From the NCBI GenBank assembly GCA_945900705.1, contig CAMDKJ010000016.1, forward strand, positions 1 to 18,087: a DNA stretch of 18,087 nucleotides. The letters run 5' to 3'. Of this stretch, positions 14,451 to 18,087 are shown one piece after another. This DNA is from Bifidobacterium breve (GTDB taxonomy: Bacteria; Actinomycetota; Actinomycetes; S36-B12). The notes beneath the pieces were generated by a model. It did no database searches and was not told the origin of the DNA. It saw only the letters and a list, made by a program, of their open reading frames with translations. The first letter of the stretch is position 1. Every line of letters starts with the position of its first letter. The position numbers and the translations under genes are program-made.

Positions 14451-15824
14451 ATGAGTGCTGTGCAAAATTCGAAGAGGGCTGTGCAATTTTCCGACCTGGG
14501 CGTCGCCTCGGTGTTGGTTGACGTCCTTAAACGTGCTGGTATCAAAGAGCCTTTTCCGATTCAAGCTGCGACCATCCCCGATGCAGTAGCGGGGCGCGAC
14601 GTTCTGGCGCGGGCCCAAACCGGCTCCGGAAAAACCCTCGCATTCGGTCTGGCGATGCTGACCAAACTTGGGGGGCGCCGCGCGGAGCCGCGGATGCCGT
14701 TTGGCCTTATTTTGGTTCCGACTCGTGAGCTGGCAATGCAGGTCAGCGATGCGCTGCAGCCGCTGTCCGATGCGTGCGGGGTGCGGGGGCGGCTGATTGC
14801 CGGCGGAATGCCTTACATCAAGCAGATCCAAGCACTTGATCGTGGCGTGCATTACCTGGTGGCAACTCCAGGGCGCCTTGTAGACCTCGTTAATCGCGGC
14901 TCGGTTGACCTTTCGAACGTCACTTTCACGGTGCTGGACGAAGCAGACCAAATGGCCGATATGGGGTTCATGCCAATCGTCCGCGAAATTCTTGATCTCA
15001 CCAGCCGCGGTAGTCAGCGACTGCTATTTAGTGCGACTTTAGATGGCGACGTGGATGCGCTGATCAAGCGCTACATGAAGGATCCTGCTCGTCATTCACT
15101 TTCACCGCTACAGGCTTCGGTCGACACCATGGATCACCACGTGCTACTCGTGCATCCGGCCGACAAGAATGAAGTTGTTACGCAAATCGGCGCACGTGAT
15201 GGCCGCACTATTTTCTTCGTCCGCACCCAAGCTGGTGTTGATCGCCTGGCCGAGTACATGACTGCACAAGGTGTTGCAGCTGGGGCACTACATGGTGGTA
15301 AATCCCAAGCGGTGCGCACTCGCACCCTGGCCGACTTCCGGGCCGGGATAACTCCGGCACTGGTAGCGACCGATGTTGCGGCCCGGGGTATTCACGTGGA
15401 TGGAATCAGTTTGGTTGTCCACGTCGATGCACCCAATGATCCAAAGGATTACCTGCATCGCGCCGGCCGCACCGCACGAGCCGGTGAATCGGGCACTGTT
15501 GTCACTCTCGGCTCACCACGTCAGCAACGGCATATCAGTGCCTTGACATCTAAAGCCGGTGTTAAGCCTGCGGTTGCCCGCGTTCGCCCAGGTGATGCAC
15601 AGTTGATCTCCATAACCGGTGCACAAGAGCCGTCGGGTATTGCGTGGTTCCCACCAAAGGAGAAGCCGGCCAAGCCGGCATTTCGCCAAGGTCAAGGCCG
15701 GGGTGGTCCCCGCGGCCCGCGCGGTCCGCGTCAGCACTCAAGTGATCGCCCGGGGCGCCCGGGCGGCCATCGCAAAGCCGCCAAGAGTGGCACCGCCCGA
15801 AGTAGTAAGCAGGCTGCTAGATAA
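14451..15824 (+). CDS. DEAD-box RNA helicase
   Basis: All core motifs are present, numbered from ATG at 14451. There is a Q motif (FPIQAATIP), motif I AQTGSGKT (55-62), Ia PTRELA (90-95), Ib TPGRLVDL, motif II DEAD (163-166), motif III SAT (194-196), motif V ATDVAARGIHV and motif VI HRAGRTAR (336-343). The 457 residues end in a basic tail rich in Gly, Arg and Pro (GQGRGGPRGPRGPRQ, then a Lys/Arg end), which usually adds RNA affinity. It should unwind structured RNA with ATP in ribosome assembly, RNA decay or cold adaptation. The start is uncertain: ATG at 14451 directly follows the terminator T-run and lacks a ribosome site. A GTG at 14481, just before QFSDLG, has GAAGAGG close upstream. The gene overlaps the convergent membrane protein gene by eight bases. 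Confidence 0.93.
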   Translation: MSAVQNSKRAVQFSDLGVASVLVDVLKRAGIKEPFPIQAATIPDAVAGRDVLARAQTGSGKTLAFGLAMLTKLGGRRAEPRMPFGLILVPTRELAMQVSDALQPLSDACGVRGRLIAGGMPYIKQIQALDRGVHYLVATPGRLVDLVNRGSVDLSNVTFTVLDEADQMADMGFMPIVREILDLTSRGSQRLLFSATLDGDVDALIKRYMKDPARHSLSPLQASVDTMDHHVLLVHPADKNEVVTQIGARDGRTIFFVRTQAGVDRLAEYMTAQGVAAGALHGGKSQAVRTRTLADFRAGITPALVATDVAARGIHVDGISLVVHVDAPNDPKDYLHRAGRTARAGESGTVVTLGSPRQQRHISALTSKAGVKPAVARVRPGDAQLISITGAQEPSGIAWFPPKEKPAKPAFRQGQGRGGPRGPRGPRQHSSDRPGRPGGHRKAAKSGTARSSKQAAR

Positions 15825-16875
15825 GGCTTTCGTCAACAAGGCGGTGACCAAGTTGTTGGCGCCTGCGATCCCACCAGTAAAGGCCGAGTGCGCCAAGGCC
15901 GACCAGCAACTGGGGCAGAAACCAAGCTAATCGCCAAATTAAGTCGGCGGCGATCGCGGTCGAACTATCGAGCCCGAAACCGATGAGCAAAGCGACAAGC
16001 GCTGCATCAACCGTGCCCAGCCCGCCGGGGGTAAGTGGTACCGCGGTTAGCAATAGTGCGATCGAGAACGTTGCGAAAACCTCAAGAAATGTCAGGTCGC
16101 CGGGGAATGCCCCGAGTCCGGCCAGTGCGACAATCAGCACGCCCATCGGGGCCAATTGCGCACCAAAGTTTGCGGCGGCCAACTGTGGCCAACGAGTAGC
16201 AACCATTTCGGAAGCTTGGGTGTGGAAAGTAACCAATGACCCGGTGATATCAGGGGCCGGCTTCTTCAGTTTGGTGAAAATCGCGCCAATGGGTTTGCTG
16301 GCGAAGGCACCGATTCGACGGGCCCCATCTTCACTTCGCAAAATAATAATAACCCCGATTAGGGACACAATCACGACGATTAGGCCGACAATCGCTAATA
16401 CGTTGTAGGCGGCCGCCGACTTACCGTTGATATTCAAGAGCAGCAGCGCGATGGCTGGAGTACCGAAAGTAAATAGGTAGGTGAATACCGCGTCGGCGGA
16501 GACCGCGGCGGCCGCCCGAGCCGAGTTAACTCCGTACTTGGCCAAGATTGCGTATTGCGTCGCTACTGCAACCGCGCCACCACCTGGCACTACATTCGAA
16601 AGTAGAAAGCCAGATTGACGTGACACAAATGAAGCGCGATAAGACAACTTTGGGATCGCAGCAATGCCTGTGAACGGGTAAATAATGATATTCGCTAAGG
16701 AGGCGGCGCCAAGGGCCGCGATCCACCACGGGCCCATGGCGGCAACCTTGGTCAAAGCTGTTTGGTAATCCCCGAACTGCGGAAACAGAAATGCGAAAAC
16801 TAAAACCATTACGGCAATACCGATCAAAGCGAAGACGACTTTGCGCCAAGGCGCTCGGCGCACAGATTTAGGCAT
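15817..16875 (-). CDS. LPG-synthase/flippase-like integral membrane protein (PF03706-type)
   Basis: The 352-residue product (from ATG at 16875) has about eight membrane helices. Its motifs resemble the transmembrane domain of lysylphosphatidylglycerol synthase and related flippase-like proteins: SNVVPGGGAVAVATQY (93-108) and VPLTPGGLGTVDAAL (279-293). It has no soluble aminoacyl-transferase domain, so it is the stand-alone flippase-like form. A role in moving lipids or lipid-linked molecules is inferred from the family only. A longer frame to 16893 (MNSPNS start) or TTG at 16935 exists. I choose 16875 because its ATG overlaps the stop of the upstream YczE-like gene by eight bases, and its N-terminus is a normal basic stretch before the first helix. 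The two genes are translationally close. The 3' end overlaps the convergent helicase by eight bases. Confidence 0.83.
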   Translation of the reverse strand: MPKSVRRAPWRKVVFALIGIAVMVLVFAFLFPQFGDYQTALTKVAAMGPWWIAALGAASLANIIIYPFTGIAAIPKLSYRASFVSRQSGFLLSNVVPGGGAVAVATQYAILAKYGVNSARAAAAVSADAVFTYLFTFGTPAIALLLLNINGKSAAAYNVLAIVGLIVVIVSLIGVIIILRSEDGARRIGAFASKPIGAIFTKLKKPAPDITGSLVTFHTQASEMVATRWPQLAAANFGAQLAPMGVLIVALAGLGAFPGDLTFLEVFATFSIALLLTAVPLTPGGLGTVDAALVALLIGFGLDSSTAIAADLIWRLAWFLPQLLVGLGALGLYWWDRRRQQLGHRLVDESLI

Positions 16876-17593
16876 CGAGTTCGGGGAATTCATCGTCGCT
16901 AATGTCCTCTGCTGGCTGTGTGCGGTCGCGCCCAAAAGTTCCGACCAGCATTAGGCCGTACCCGACCGAAGGGCCAATAAGTAAGGCGAAGAGCACCGTA
17001 CCTAACCCAACTATGCCACCTAGTAGCCAGCCGATCGCGAGAACTACCACCTCAATTGACATTCGCACCGCGGGCACCGGCCAGCCGGTGCGGTTATGAA
17101 TTCCGGTCATCCAGCCATCGCGAGGTCCGGGCCCTAGGTTTGTTGTTAGGTACAGCCCGCTGCCAAGGCCGATCGCTGCAATTCCGAAAAGTACTTCCAA
17201 AAGTTGCATGGCGAATGTCTGTGGTCGCGGCAAGTACAGCAGCGAAACTTGTAAAGCGATTGCGATGACGATTGCATTGCTGATAGTGCCAAGACCGGGG
17301 CGTTCACGCAGTGGGATCCAAAGCAGTAGTACGAGCACACTGACGAAAAAGGTTGCGAGTCCGATGGACATCGGCAATTTAGTTGACAACCCTTGTGCAA
17401 GTACCGTCCAAGGACTGACCCCCAGCCCGGCGGCCACCAGCATGCCATCACCGGTGCCGAAGAGCCACAGGCCGATGATGAGAATGGCGAAGGTGGAGGG
17501 CTTGGAGCGCCAACGTGAAGGGGCCCGCCACCGAGTAACCGGGATAGTCCTTGAGGGTTTTAGCCAGCTCATAATGTCAGAAATTACGAACAC
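16868..17593 (-). CDS. YczE/YitT-like membrane protein
   Basis: The 241-residue protein has about five to six membrane helices. Its sequence is like the YczE family: LFGTGDGMLVAAGLGVSPWTVLAQGLS near 45-71, GLGSGLYLTTNLGPGPRDGWMTGI (142-165) and VRMSIEVVVLAIGWLLGG after it. The two Gly-Pro or Gly-Val-Ser-Pro motifs preceding polar residues are the family hallmark. The C-terminal tail is acidic (DISDDEFPELDA). Transport or regulatory function is unknown in the family. The start is GTG at 17593, where AAAGGGG abuts it; ATG at 17572 is an alternative. It is divergent from the cupin lipoprotein across about 50 bp and is followed by the flippase-like gene with overlapping ends. Confidence 0.85.
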   Translation of the reverse strand: MFVISDIMSWLKPSRTIPVTRWRAPSRWRSKPSTFAILIIGLWLFGTGDGMLVAAGLGVSPWTVLAQGLSTKLPMSIGLATFFVSVLVLLLWIPLRERPGLGTISNAIVIAIALQVSLLYLPRPQTFAMQLLEVLFGIAAIGLGSGLYLTTNLGPGPRDGWMTGIHNRTGWPVPAVRMSIEVVVLAIGWLLGGIVGLGTVLFALLIGPSVGYGLMLVGTFGRDRTQPAEDISDDEFPELDA

Positions 17594-17643
17594 CCCTTTA
17601 TCGGTGGCCTAAAAGATGTAGCGTTTGAAGGGTTGGAGGTCTG

Positions 17644-18087
17644 ATGAAAGCATATTGGCGAGTAAGGGTTTTGCTGGCCCCTGGAGTGGTTACCGCGTTG
17701 CTGTTGATTGCGGGTTGCGGCTCAGCTGGCCAAGCGACTGTGTCGTCGGCGCCAAGTACAGCCATCGAAGCGACCGCCGCGGCGGGGGAGCCTGATGTGT
17801 TGCTAGATGCGCAGTCGCTAACGGTGCTTGACCAGCCGGTGCGGTATCCGAAGAAAAAGGCTGCAGAAATCTCGAGTTCGATCCTGGCCCTTGATCCAGG
17901 GCAAGAGACTGGGTGGCATAAATACCGAACACCTATATATGCCTACATTCTTGAAGGCACATTGACCATTGAATATGACGCTGGCGTAACCAAGGAGTTT
18001 GCGGCGGGTACGGCCCTCGTGGATGCGATGAACGTGTGGCTTAACGGCACCAATAAGACGGATGCACCCGTCCGGGTGTTAGTGGTG
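17644..18087 (+). CDS. Lipoprotein with cupin fold, runs off window edge
   Basis: The frame begins at ATG 17644 with GGAGG four bases upstream and continues to the end of the window (148 codons, no stop seen). The N-terminus is a lipoprotein signal: MKAYWRVRVLLAPGVVTALL then LIAGC, with Cys25 as the lipidated residue, so the protein should be anchored outside the membrane. After a Ser/Ala/Thr-rich linker comes a cupin domain: LALDPGQETGWHKYRTPIYAYILEGTLTIEY (about 81-111) and KEFAAGTALVDAMNVWLNGTNKTDAPVRVLVV at the right edge. Motif 1 has His but the second His of HxH is replaced by Tyr (W-H-K-Y), so its metal binding is uncertain. It is divergent from the YczE-like gene. The function is unknown. 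Confidence 0.85.
   Translation, partial: MKAYWRVRVLLAPGVVTALLLIAGCGSAGQATVSSAPSTAIEATAAAGEPDVLLDAQSLTVLDQPVRYPKKKAAEISSSILALDPGQETGWHKYRTPIYAYILEGTLTIEYDAGVTKEFAAGTALVDAMNVWLNGTNKTDAPVRVLVV

Noticed and set aside
14370..14951. 193-residue minus-strand frame across the helicase 5' end
   Set aside because: It is antisense to the helicase motifs and crosses the terminator hairpin; no family features.

Overview
The window looks like a chromosomal stretch of an actinobacterium with a compact, moderately GC-rich genome. Supporting signs are GTG and TTG starts beside ATG, several starts without a clear Shine-Dalgarno sequence, a short Cys-rich protein of a type I associate with actinobacteria, a secreted GH18 chitinase with CBM2-like domains and Pro-Thr linkers, and convergent genes that abut or overlap. 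A free-living aquatic or soil lineage fits, but I cannot name the genus. I see no rRNA, tRNA, CRISPR array, insertion sequence or phage gene.

Left region (1-6966): a catabolic island. An NDP-forming acyl-CoA synthetase (cut by the window edge) and an acyl-CoA dehydrogenase form a minus-strand operon. Divergent from it is a TetR-family regulator, followed by a class III aminotransferase, a convergent FadH/trimethylamine-dehydrogenase-like flavoprotein and a small cupin protein. Three inverted repeats with the same 10-2-10 layout lie in the regulator/dehydrogenase intergenic region (one copy) and just upstream of the aminotransferase (two copies). They are strong candidates for the TetR operators. 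They tie acid activation, acyl-CoA dehydrogenation and transamination into one proposed local regulon, probably for an amino or omega-amino acid or a related carboxylic acid. The substrate is not evident.

Middle region (6967-10693): a stretch with a start-less 60-codon open frame that may be a gene remnant, a small four-helix membrane protein, and a shared bidirectional terminator. After these come the secreted chitinase (CBM2-like, GH18, CBM2-like) and a secreted predicted beta-barrel protein with a perfect 17-bp palindrome at its 5' end. A 44-residue Cys-rich protein gene that standard length cut-offs would miss closes the region.

Right region (10694-18087): an SDR oxidoreductase; a minus-strand cluster of histidine phosphatase, tiny membrane protein and FMN-type split-barrel protein; a divergent APC-type permease; and a DEAD-box RNA helicase whose start codon directly abuts a strong intrinsic-terminator hairpin. 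Then come an overlapping pair of membrane protein genes (YczE-like, then an LPG-synthase/flippase-like protein) and a lipoprotein with a cupin fold that runs off the right edge.

The points most worth follow-up are the three-operator TetR regulon, the terminator or attenuator fused to the helicase start, the palindrome at the 5' end of the secreted barrel gene, and the short Cys-rich gene.
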